9,374 nt of DNA from Thermoprotei archaeon (GTDB taxonomy: Archaea > Thermoproteota > Thermoprotei_A > Sulfolobales > Ignisphaeraceae): assembly GCA_003661775.1 (NCBI GenBank), contig QMWT01000038.1, positions 1 to 9,374 of the forward strand. The letters run 5' to 3'. Shown in pieces: positions 1 to 6,532 of this stretch. The stretch's first letter is position 1, and each line of letters opens with the position of its first letter. Made by a program: the position numbers and the translations under genes. The notes beneath the pieces were generated by a model. That model searched no databases and was not told the origin of the DNA. It saw only the letters and a program-made list of their open reading frames with translations.

Positions 1-428
1 GCTCCTACCCCGTAGCCGTGCCCGGTGCAGCGGTAGGCCTAGCCCTCCTCATAGCCATGAGGTGGAGGATCAACATACTGTCGCTTGGCGAGGATGAGGC
101 TAGGAGCCTAGGGGTTGATGTGGAGAAGGAGAGGCTACTGGTGCTAGCGGCCTCAGCAGCCGCGGTGGCCTCGGTAACGTGTGTTACGGGGATCGTCGCG
201 TTCATAGGGCTTGTCATACCCCACGTAGCCCGGGCTCTATTCGGAGCGGATAACCGTGTCCTGATCCCCACCTCGATGGCCGTGGGCTCCGTGGTGTTAC
301 CCCTGGCCGACACGCTATGCAGAACGCTATTCCCCTTCGAGATCCCGCTGAGCGTCGTAACCACGCTGATCACGGTTCCCTACCTAGCCTACCTCCTGAG
401 GAGGGTGGCGAGGCGATGGTCTGCGTAA
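1..428 (+). CDS. FecCD/BtuC-family ABC importer permease, C-terminal part (5' end outside window)
   Basis: This is the membrane subunit of an importer for iron chelates, cobamides, heme or a related ligand. The reading frame (first full codon at base 3) is open to the window edge, so the internal GTG at 18 is not taken as the start; about 141 residues are visible. Family hallmarks are the segment ILSLGEDEARSLGV, the conserved GIVAFIGLVIPHVAR stretch, and the final IPLSVVTTLITVPYLAYLLR helix that ends this family before a short basic tail. Three to four hydrophobic segments remain of the usual ten helices. The gene ends in TAA and overlaps the following ATPase by 13 bases, implying translational coupling. 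The substrate cannot be decided because the binding protein lies outside the window. The family call is firm. Confidence 0.93.
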   Translation, partial: SYPVAVPGAAVGLALLIAMRWRINILSLGEDEARSLGVDVEKERLLVLAASAAAVASVTCVTGIVAFIGLVIPHVARALFGADNRVLIPTSMAVGSVVLPLADTLCRTLFPFEIPLSVVTTLITVPYLAYLLRRVARRWSA

Positions 429-1189
429 TCGAGGTGCAAGGGGTTTCCGCTAGGCTCGGCGGATCAACGGTGATCAGAAGGGTTTCGCTGAAGCTGTGCA
501 GAGGAGAGATCCTGGCGATCCTAGGGCCTAACGGCGCTGGGAAGACAACGCTCCTGCGCACTATGCTAGGGCTCCTCAAACCATTCGAAGGCCAGGTGCT
601 TGTGAATGGCAGAGATGTAGGGCTCTATAGGCCCCGAGAGCTGGCTAGGGTGATCGCCTATGTTCCTCAGGAGAACACGGTTCCCTTCCCCTACACCGCA
701 GCTGAGGTAGTGCTGATGGGAAAGGCTCCGCACCTAGGGCTACTCGGAACACCCAGGAAGCACGACTATGAAGAGGCCCTAGAGATCATGAAGCTCCTAA
801 GAGTTGACCACCTAGCCCATAGACCCTTCAACGCGCTTAGCGGAGGCGAGAAGAGGCTCGTGCTCATAGCGAGAGCCCTAGCCCAGAACCCCCAGGCCCT
901 ACTCCTAGACGAACCCACCTCAGGCCTCGACCTAGGGAACAAGCTAAGGATACTTAACCTCATTCAGGAGCTTTCACATAGATCCATAGCAATTGCCTTC
1001 ACTGCGCACGACCCCAACGAAGCCTTAGCGATAGCCAGCAGGATCGTGGTGCTTAACCGAGGCACCATCGTATTCAGCGGGAATCCTGAGGAACTCAGCA
1101 CGAAGATCCTAGAGCATGTCTACGGCGTAGCTATAGAGCAGATCAGAGTTAGGGGTAAGAGATGGGTTATTGCTACCACCGCCCTCTAA
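416..1189 (+). CDS. ABC importer ATPase, FepC/BtuD type
   Basis: This is the cytoplasmic ATPase that powers the permease encoded just upstream; 257 residues, normal for the family. Visible motifs are Walker A GPNGAGKT (residues 37-44), the Q-loop at Q85 in YVPQ, the ABC signature LSGGE (141-145), Walker B ALLLDEP (161-167), the D-loop SGLD and the switch histidine H198 in TAHD. The ATG at 416 is chosen because GAGGGTGG lies at 401-408, a good Shine-Dalgarno distance, and because the product then begins directly with the first beta strand (VCVIEVQGVSARLGG). A longer in-frame start at 317 would lie deep inside the permease gene and add unrelated sequence. FepC, BtuD, HmuV and archaeal molybdate/tungstate ATPases share this signature, so the ligand stays open. 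No terminator is recognised downstream. Confidence 0.95.
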   Translation: MVCVIEVQGVSARLGGSTVIRRVSLKLCRGEILAILGPNGAGKTTLLRTMLGLLKPFEGQVLVNGRDVGLYRPRELARVIAYVPQENTVPFPYTAAEVVLMGKAPHLGLLGTPRKHDYEEALEIMKLLRVDHLAHRPFNALSGGEKRLVLIARALAQNPQALLLDEPTSGLDLGNKLRILNLIQELSHRSIAIAFTAHDPNEALAIASRIVVLNRGTIVFSGNPEELSTKILEHVYGVAIEQIRVRGKRWVIATTAL

Positions 1190-1411
1190 CAGCGCCTCGC
1201 CCATATCCCAGAGCATCACTGTCTTTATAGCATCTATACGTAGAATTCGTTGAGGGATCCAACCTATCAATGCCTTGCCTTAAGACCTAGGCTGTGAAAG
1301 TGTTCAGAATTATCTATTCATTCACAAGGTAAATGGATTCGTAGTTACGAGCTCGCTTCCAAGAAACGCTCTCTAGACCTATGGCCCTGCTAGCCCTATG
1401 ACTTAACCCAT

Positions 1412-1921
1412 TTAGCTCTTCGTACCAGGTCTTTCACTAGTACTCCTTTCTATGGATTCAGCTATTGCTCTAACTAGTCTCTTTACTTCCTTAAGCACAT
1501 CCTCAACATCCTCCCTTGTCGCCCAATCCTCATAGAAATTCCTATGCATTGAATCAGCGAGCTTAAACGCTATCCTGACCCATCCACCGAGCTCCTTCGC
1601 GATCTCGTTCTTGTACACCCATAGATCCCTATGGGACTCCAGCCTAGTGCCTTTCCTAGCAAGTGCGTGGGCTTTCACTGCTAGTGCACATGCACCCCAG
1701 ATCTTCTCTGAGGCCCGTCTAAGGTTTCCCTTGGCAAGCTCATTCACAGCTTCATCTAGGAGCTACTGAGCACTCACGACATACTTCTCGGCTGCAGTGA
1801 CAGGGTCTATATCCCTAGTGGTGATATCGAGCAAGTACTCCTCTACCGATACACCCGCCTCACTAGCCCTCTTCACGATCTCCTCAACAATAGCTCTCGG
1901 CAACTGAAGCGATACAGACAC
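1412..1921 (-). pseudogene. PaREP1-family protein gene interrupted by an in-frame TAG
   Basis: The frame starts at GTG 1921-1919, with GGAGGG at 1930-1925 as ribosome binding site, and runs 170 codons to a TAA at 1412. The first part reads SVSLQLPRAIVEEIVKRASE and continues to VTAAEKYVVSAQ. A TAG at 1765-1763 then interrupts, and LLDEAVNELAKGNLRRASEK follows in the same frame. The second part has the PaREP1 hallmarks: WGACALAVKAHA, the SHRDLW segment, and MHRNFYEDW followed by a charged C-terminal helix. PaREP1 proteins are small, mostly helical and of unknown function, found as multicopy families in hyperthermophilic crenarchaea. The two halves together have the usual full length. The TAG is one base from a Lys, Glu or Gln codon, so a recent nonsense mutation is the simplest reading. 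The 3' part could be made separately from GTG 1747. A sequencing error is the main alternative. Confidence 0.8.
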
Positions 1922-1957
1922 AAACCCTCCCTACTGCGCAGAACATGTACCGGATCG

Positions 1958-1967
1958 CTAATAAAGC
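1958..1967 (-). promoter_or_regulatory. Predicted TATA box for the PaREP1 gene
   Basis: On the minus strand the bases read GCTTTATTAG, a good match to crenarchaeal TATA elements. Initiation about 25 bases downstream would fall near 1937, leaving a short leader that carries the GGAGGG site before the GTG at 1921. The preserved promoter and ribosome binding site suggest that the gene was broken recently. The call is by eye only. Confidence 0.45.
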
Positions 1968-2116
1968 CTCTCTATAACAGGTCAGCTCTCAGTCAACTGT
2001 TCATTAACTGGAAAGTTTACGCTAAATACCTAATTATCAGTCTGAAGACGAGGCTTCCATCCCATTGACGATCGGCATTGTCAAGCGGTTGAAACTAGTC
2101 GCGGAAAGCATGGTAT

Positions 2117-2881
2117 CTAATCATTTTCTCTCCATCTACCATATTTTAGAGCGACAACAGGTATTGCCGTAGTGAATAGGCCAAGCGCTATGTAGTTTAG
2201 ACTTGATGAGGCTGCACCGCTTATACCAAGCAGGCTTCTTGCAATCAGTGCTGCATGTGTTGTTGGGGAAACGAACGTTAGTATACGTATGTATTCAGGT
2301 AGCGAGCTAAGGGGGTAGTACACTGGCATAAGGTACACGGTCAACGAAATCAATACTCTGCTCGCATACATAGCATGTATAGATGTACGCGAAAACGATG
2401 CTATTAGGAAGCCTAGTCCTATACCTATAATCCACACGCACAATAGTACTACGAGATACTGAAATACAGCAGCTAGGCCGGGTCTCTGGATAGCCACCAC
2501 TATACTCACTATCGGAATTAAGTATATCAACGATGGTATGCTCATACCAATAGCTGCACCAATCATGTATATAGTTGGAGAGAGCGGAGACGATACGAAG
2601 ACATATTTGAACTTTGATAGACGTAGTCCGACTAGGTCAACGGATAGCTGTCCTACACCAGCACCGTATGCAAAAGCTATGCTAGCTCCGACAAGTATGT
2701 GGGGAAACAGAGTGCCTCTGCCAATCAGTATGAGAAGAGTGAGCATGGCAACGGTGTCGAGAATAGATCCTAACCACATAACTGATTCGCGGCGTAGGTA
2801 TCCCATGGTGTAGAAGTACAGCAAACCCAGCATCTGTCTCGTGTACATGCAAAGCATGGATTTAAGAGCTCGCATCCCCAT
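2117..2881 (-). CDS. ABC-2 type transporter permease
   Basis: This is the membrane partner of the ATPase encoded immediately upstream; 254 residues from the chosen ATG. About six hydrophobic stretches are visible, including SILDTVAMLTLLILIGR, the long VVLLCVWIIGIGLGFLIASF helix and a C-terminal helix before a short charged tail (KYGRWREND). The segment SSLPEYIRILTFVSPTTHAA before the last helices is typical of ABC-2 exporters (drug, polysaccharide, bacteriocin or Na+ efflux types). The start is uncertain: TTG at 2890, ATG at 2881 and ATG at 2875 are all close together. ATG 2881 is preferred, giving a 20-base overlap with the ATPase gene. As third gene behind a radical SAM peptide-maturase-like gene, export of or immunity to the modified product is the likely role. 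It is the last gene of the operon and ends in TAG. Confidence 0.88.
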   Translation of the reverse strand: MGMRALKSMLCMYTRQMLGLLYFYTMGYLRRESVMWLGSILDTVAMLTLLILIGRGTLFPHILVGASIAFAYGAGVGQLSVDLVGLRLSKFKYVFVSSPLSPTIYMIGAAIGMSIPSLIYLIPIVSIVVAIQRPGLAAVFQYLVVLLCVWIIGIGLGFLIASFSRTSIHAMYASRVLISLTVYLMPVYYPLSSLPEYIRILTFVSPTTHAALIARSLLGISGAASSSLNYIALGLFTTAIPVVALKYGRWREND

Positions 2882-3806
2882 TTCTACCAATACCCTTTGT
2901 AACGAGTTTTACAACTATATCGCTTAGATTTACGGGCAAAACATCTACTCTGTATCCACGTTTACCAAGTTCGTAGATTACATCATCACTATGTTCGTCG
3001 GAGTAGATTATGATGGCGTCCTCTATCTGCACCACTTCACAGCCTCTACAAATTCTCTTCACATAGCCAATTAGTGCAGAGTCTGCACTCTTCACCACAA
3101 TCTTGGTTCTCTTACCGCGTACAACATCACTGAGAAGGCTCTGCGGATTACCAGAGGCGACAATTCTTCCTCTATGAAGTACTACCACTTCATCTACGTA
3201 CTCTCCAAAACTCTCTAGGAAGTGTGAAGCCATGATCACACTAGCGCCACTTCTACATAGTCTCCTCAGCTTACTCCACAGCAGAATTCTCGAATACGGA
3301 TCCAAGTTGGTATAAGGTTCGTCGAGAATGTAAACGTCGGCCTCCTCAGCAGCCAAAATCATGGCAATGAACGTGCGTTTAGCTAAACCTCCCGATAGCG
3401 TATAGATACTCTTCTCAGCAAAGTTCTTAAGATCGAACTCCTCTAGTACTCTATTTGCAATAATATTGGCGTCGATATAGGAGTAGCCTCGAATCATAAG
3501 GTAGGAGACTATGTACATCTTAGGGGTAAGCGCATATAGAAAGGGTCTTATATCTTGCGGTAAGAACGCTATCCTCTTCCTTAGTTTCTCAAAATTGTCT
3601 AATACATCGATCCCCAGTAGATGGACTCTTCCAGACGTAGGATACAGTTGCCCACCTAGAATCCGCAAAAGAGTGGTTTTTCCAGCTCCATTAGTACCTA
3701 CGAAGAGCAGTTGTTTCCCTAAATAGTTATAGCTATACGTAATATCTTTCAGAGCTACAGTACCATCGCTATAAACCTTGGTGAGTGATACTATCTCTAA
3801 AAGCAT
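2862..3806 (-). CDS. ABC transporter ATPase (export/immunity type)
   Basis: This is the cytoplasmic ATPase expected to drive the ABC-2 permease that follows; 314 residues. It shows Walker A GTNGAGKT (37-44), Q84 in FLPQD, a signature LSGGLAKR (137-144) with Leu instead of the usual Gln/Glu after GG, Walker B VYILDEP (158-164) and the switch histidine in MASH (H195). Residues 235-314 form a separate C-terminal domain of mixed alpha/beta character like that on many exporter ATPases (compare the DUF4162 region); it contains a CRGC pair at 253-256. The ATG at 3806 is well supported by AAGGAGGGG seven bases upstream. The gene starts 38 bases inside the radical SAM gene and overlaps the permease start. 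Its A+T-rich codon use resembles its operon partners and not the flanking importer ATPase. Confidence 0.93.
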   Translation of the reverse strand: MLLEIVSLTKVYSDGTVALKDITYSYNYLGKQLLFVGTNGAGKTTLLRILGGQLYPTSGRVHLLGIDVLDNFEKLRKRIAFLPQDIRPFLYALTPKMYIVSYLMIRGYSYIDANIIANRVLEEFDLKNFAEKSIYTLSGGLAKRTFIAMILAAEEADVYILDEPYTNLDPYSRILLWSKLRRLCRSGASVIMASHFLESFGEYVDEVVVLHRGRIVASGNPQSLLSDVVRGKRTKIVVKSADSALIGYVKRICRGCEVVQIEDAIIIYSDEHSDDVIYELGKRGYRVDVLPVNLSDIVVKLVTKGIGRNGDASS

Positions 3807-5214
3807 GCTGGTTCCCCTCCTTAACCAACCGACCTCTCAGAGCATGGAGAGGAGACGATTCTATGTCCACAGAACACCATACGAATGGCTCAAGAATACT
3901 CCTATTAAATAGCATTTTCATTACCTTACAACCAGTGTTACAGTAACCACGTTTGAAAAGTTCACAATGCAAGCACTTCCCATCAACCTTCAGAAATTTG
4001 CTAATCAGCTTTACTATGGAGTCTATCTCTTTGAAGAACAGTGATACAGGGCTATTGAGTACATAATCTAAATCACTTTCTAGCAGGTTACCCATCTTAA
4101 ACTCTGGGTCTCTCAAATAAAGGCATGGAAATACATCCCCATTGGGGTGCACTGTAATGTAGTAGTTGACAGCACCACATTTCATGGTAGGTTTCAATAG
4201 TTTAATCGTTGTTACTCCAGGAACATTCGTAAGAATTGTTATTTTACCAGCCAATTCGGACTTCTTTTTAAGAAGAGTTGTGTATAGCCTCATTAGGTCT
4301 TCAGTAGATGGCACTAAATTCATTAACCTTGTTCCTCGACCGCATGGAACTAGTGGACCCCACAAGTAATATTGTGCCCCCAGCGATGCAGCAAGCTCTA
4401 TGATATTCGGCACATCATCTATGTTAATCTTCGATACTGTGGTAGTCACAGCGACTAAGGGACCCTCCAATTTAACAAAGGACTCTATTGCCTTAACGGC
4501 CTCATTAAATCCTCCCCGTAAGCGATTATGTATTTCGGGTTTGCTGCCATCAAGCGGAATGTGCACCTCATCAACAATCTCCCCTATCTTCTTCAACAAC
4601 ATTTTGTTATTAGACACTACAATGCCATTCGTTGAAATACATATGTAGAAATCATGTCTCCTAAGGTACGATAATATGTCCACAAGACGTGGATGCAGTG
4701 TGGGCTCGCCTCCACCAATCCATACCTGCAGTATCTTTCCAGATACCTTATCGATCAATTGCTTAGCTTTATCAAGATCCATCGTTAGCATAGTATATCC
4801 AGAGACCGCATTAGCGTAGCAATATACACACCTTAGGTTACAACTCCAAGTAATTTCCCATATCATTACATTTGGATAGCGCGCTTCACTTGGGTGCCAC
4901 CACTCTTCGGGTATGTACTTGCCTTCGTATATCTGAAGCAACTTCTCAGCTCTATCAATTAAAACCATTGATAGGTTTTCCAGCCCTACTAACTCAGCTA
5001 CACTGTCAACTAACTCACGTTCCTCGAAGTTATAGTCTCTAATAAGTGTGAGTAGAGCTATGGTTCCAGGATCAGCAAAGACTTCGAGTCCTTGCAGGGA
5101 GCCACGTCTGAACACTATTAGACCATCGGGTCTAAAGATTATGTGCTTGGCTTTAACTAGCTGTATTAACCTCGTTAAAGTATTCAATCTCTTGGATAAA
5201 TCACTCCCAAACAT
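3769..5214 (-). CDS. Radical SAM/SPASM protein with N-terminal PqqD/RRE-like segment, putative peptide maturase
   Basis: This is a 481-residue radical SAM enzyme. The cluster motif CNLRCVYC (C125, C129, C132) binds the 4Fe-4S cluster that cleaves SAM; GGGEPTLHP (167-175), the SAM-binding GGE segment, and STNG (194-197) follow. The C-terminal SPASM domain for auxiliary Fe-S clusters is visible as C346 with G359-x4-C364, then C414-x2-C417, C425-x3-C429 and C447. The C417-C425 gap is seven residues where the usual SPASM pattern has five. Residues about 25-105 precede the barrel and have the strand-turn-three-helix look of PqqD-like RiPP recognition elements, an inference by pattern only. SPASM enzymes with this architecture (PqqE, sactipeptide and mycofactocin maturases) modify ribosomal peptides; heme-pathway AhbC/AhbD and sulfatase-maturing enzymes are alternatives. 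The directly overlapping exporter genes favour a peptide substrate. No in-frame ATG, GTG or TTG precedes ATG 5214 back to an upstream stop. The gene ends in TAG. Confidence 0.9.
   Translation of the reverse strand: MFGSDLSKRLNTLTRLIQLVKAKHIIFRPDGLIVFRRGSLQGLEVFADPGTIALLTLIRDYNFEERELVDSVAELVGLENLSMVLIDRAEKLLQIYEGKYIPEEWWHPSEARYPNVMIWEITWSCNLRCVYCYANAVSGYTMLTMDLDKAKQLIDKVSGKILQVWIGGGEPTLHPRLVDILSYLRRHDFYICISTNGIVVSNNKMLLKKIGEIVDEVHIPLDGSKPEIHNRLRGGFNEAVKAIESFVKLEGPLVAVTTTVSKINIDDVPNIIELAASLGAQYYLWGPLVPCGRGTRLMNLVPSTEDLMRLYTTLLKKKSELAGKITILTNVPGVTTIKLLKPTMKCGAVNYYITVHPNGDVFPCLYLRDPEFKMGNLLESDLDYVLNSPVSLFFKEIDSIVKLISKFLKVDGKCLHCELFKRGYCNTGCKVMKMLFNRSILEPFVWCSVDIESSPLHALRGRLVKEGNQHAFRDSITHQGL
3814..3822 (-). 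promoter_or_regulatory. Strong Shine-Dalgarno site for the exporter ATPase
   Basis: The minus strand reads AAGGAGGGG, seven bases before the ATG at 3806. It lies inside the last codons of the radical SAM gene, so translation of the ATPase can start independently while its gene is physically coupled to the maturase gene. It fixes the ATPase start. Confidence 0.7.
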
Positions 5215-5582
5215 CGTAAAGCTTTTTTCCTCTGAGAATACTTGAACTTTACGGTGTATTGAGCTATGTCCAGGACCTGGAGACTACGTGAGCAACTTCT
5301 GAGAGTGCTAGTACAGAATCCTAGAGCAAGGTTCTATCGCACACCGCTCAGTGCGCTACACTGTGTCACACAATCATGTTGGGGAAGTGCATGGGCGCAG
5401 GGCTAAAGCTTTTTATCATTCTTCTCTATATCTAAACTCGTTCCTACATCACTACATTCTCGCAGCTTTTGATTGCACCATTTCGACAAACTCCCAGGAA
5501 GACCGTAAACTAATTATAGTGAAACAAATTCCGTCTGGTATGAACATTTAGAATGGAGAATCATACGCTTTGGGCTTAAAGG
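5215..5582. other. Leader region of the radical SAM operon, no gene recognised
   Basis: About 370 A+T-rich bases lie upstream of the radical SAM start. Short ORFs occur in several frames but none has a convincing start, ribosome site and composition together. On the minus strand GAGG at 5233-5230 lies rather far (about 15 bases) from the ATG at 5214, and no clear TATA box sits at the expected distance. A TATA-like GCTTTTTAT at 5408-5416 points along the plus strand but leads to no convincing gene. Confidence 0.4.
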
Positions 5583-5750
5583 TCAACAAGTTGAAAGCCA
5601 ATGATTGGGCTTTGTACAGCATTTGCTATTAGCTACTCCATTGAGAGTTCTGCAAATTAAAAACAATAACCGTCGGACAACAATATCTCCTCCTTTCGTT
5701 TGAACATCCGTACTGCCCAGTCCTTCAACTTCTAACACGGTGATGTTCAT
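5583..5750 (-). CDS. Small cysteine-containing ORF, speculative RiPP precursor candidate
   Basis: This 55-codon ORF has an ATG at 5750 and a TGA at 5583. The N-terminal half reads MNITVLEVEGLGSTDVQTKG, followed by a hydrophobic stretch and a C-terminal segment ending NSKCCTKPNHWLSTC, with cysteines at 33, 44, 45 and 55. It lies on the same strand as, and 368 bases upstream of, the radical SAM gene. A leader plus Cys-rich C-terminal core is the layout of thioether-forming RiPP precursors. Against this, no ribosome site or well-placed TATA box precedes the ATG, an ORF this size can arise by chance, and the N-terminal half may be the end of an older decayed gene, because the frame just upstream (5769-5846) also reads protein-like across a one-base shift. 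Treat it as a candidate only. Confidence 0.25.
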   Translation of the reverse strand: MNITVLEVEGLGSTDVQTKGGDIVVRRLLFLICRTLNGVANSKCCTKPNHWLSTC

Positions 5751-5866
5751 AATTTTAGCATAATATCTATCTCAGCTGATCATCAGCGATGAACAGACCT
5801 GGAACATAAGCTCTAATCCCCACATATGCAATCCAACGCGTTCTAGCGCAATTCTACCTGCTCTAA

Positions 5867-6445
5867 ATACCTACAGCCTTCCCTAATTCTACTGGGAGGA
5901 ACGCCATCGAAGTAAGTACTAGTGATGCTCAGGATATTCTGATGAGTATATTGAGGGGAAGAAGATTTACAGTACTCGCATTGAGAGGCTGTTAAAGGAG
6001 GTTAGGAAGGAGTTCCCCGAAGACTACGGTTCTTCGTGAAGATCAAGAATACGGTATACGATAAGGAAGAAATGGAGTTATTCCCATACCTGTTAAGTCC
6101 TTCCTTATATAGAAGGTTACCAGTTCCTTACTTACACTCGTGCTGACCCCTACCCTCATCGTGGACCCATAGGGTAGGAGGCTTGGGGAGGTCAGACTTA
6201 CGTCACTTAAGCCTACGTTATGTGTTACCGTGGATGTCTTACCGTATCCGTAGGCAAAACCCTTAGGAGGACTAATAGCAGAGCTAGCCCTGCTAAGGCT
6301 ACTTGGAGTAGCCTTCTGAACAGCCTTACTCACCACCTACACCTACGTATTTACCTTAGATGCGTTTACGTGGAATGCGGCGTTTTCTATCTTAAAACGC
6401 TCATCAGTAGAACTAATGTTCGAAGCTATCGTAAGGCAGGATTAA
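5867..6445 (+). pseudogene. Decayed unidentified gene (frameshifts and stops)
   Basis: No single frame is open, but consecutive pieces read like one protein. Frame 2 from 5867 gives NSTGRNAIEVSTSDAQDI. Frame 1 from about 5938 gives DEYIEGKKIYSTR and ERLLKEVRKEFPEDY up to a TGA at 6037. Frame 3 from 6030 gives FVKIKNTVYDKEEMELFPYL and SPSLYRR. Frame 2 again from 6113 gives LTLVLTPTLIVDP, then TAG (6170), GRRLGEVRLTSLKPTLCVTV, TAG (6251), AKPLGGLIAELALLRLLGVA, TGA (6317), TTYTYVFTLDAFTWNAAF and a final TAA at 6443. The codon choice (AGG, GAG, AAG, CTA) matches crenarchaeal genes. The family is not recognised. Repeated indels and stops suggest an old relic; a 97-codon antisense ORF over 6043-6336 is the main competing reading. 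Neither reading is secure. Confidence 0.38.
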
Positions 6446-6477
6446 CCCTATTCCACGGAATACGTGTTTGCTATTTG

Positions 6478-6484
6478 TTTAAAG
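6478..6484 (+). promoter_or_regulatory. Predicted TATA box of the membrane protein/HTH operon
   Basis: TTTAAAG lies 52 bases before the GTG at 6533. Initiation about 25 bases downstream would fall near 6507, giving a leader of about 25 bases with the AGGTGG site. No other TATA-like sequence in the 6446-6529 gap fits as well; TTATTAAGG at 6491 is a weaker alternative. Confidence 0.4.
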
Positions 6485-6498
6485 TAAGGATTATTAAG

Positions 6499-6518
6499 GT
6501 AAACCTAGCAGGGTTTAC
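6499..6518. promoter_or_regulatory. 7-bp inverted repeat, candidate operator
   Basis: The sequence is GTAAACC, six bases TAGCAG, then GGTTTAC, a perfect dyad with half-sites 13 bases apart. It covers the predicted transcription start and stops just before the ribosome site. This is where an archaeal repressor would block initiation, and the operon's second gene encodes a helix-turn-helix protein, so autoregulation is a reasonable inference. Confidence 0.4.
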
Positions 6519-6532
6519 TCAGGTGGACTGTG

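Noticed and set aside
317..415. Longer N terminus for the FepC-type ATPase
   Set aside because: It would lie wholly inside the permease gene, adds sequence absent from the family, and a good ribosome site supports ATG 416.
1190..1411. Possible promoter or gene in the gap after the importer ATPase
   Set aside because: A TATA-like CTTTATAGC (near 1213) leads to no ORF on the plus strand, and the minus-strand frame starting ATGCTCTGG would run antisense through the ATPase gene.
1763..1765. TAG read as pyrrolysine or another amino acid
   Set aside because: Three intact genes in this window end with TAG, and no pyl genes or signals are seen.
5351..5551. 66-codon open frame on the plus strand starting GTG
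   Set aside because: No ribosome site, no recognisable composition or motif, and it runs opposite to the operon; ORFs of this size are expected by chance here.
5657..5707. Short minus-strand ORF with a perfect-looking AAAGGAGGAG before a TTG
   Set aside because: The purine run is more simply the codons AAG GAG GAG of a 16-codon frame starting at ATG 5707; the peptide after the TTG would be only seven residues.
5935..6010. C/D box small RNA suggested by CTGATGA
   Set aside because: The C box should be RTGATGA and no matching D box or internal D'/C' pair follows at the right distance.
6043..6336. 97-codon open frame on the minus strand
   Set aside because: Its product is dominated by Ser, Thr and Pro and resembles no family I know; the opposite strand reads more like protein in joined frames. 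Kept as the competing explanation of the relic, not as a gene.
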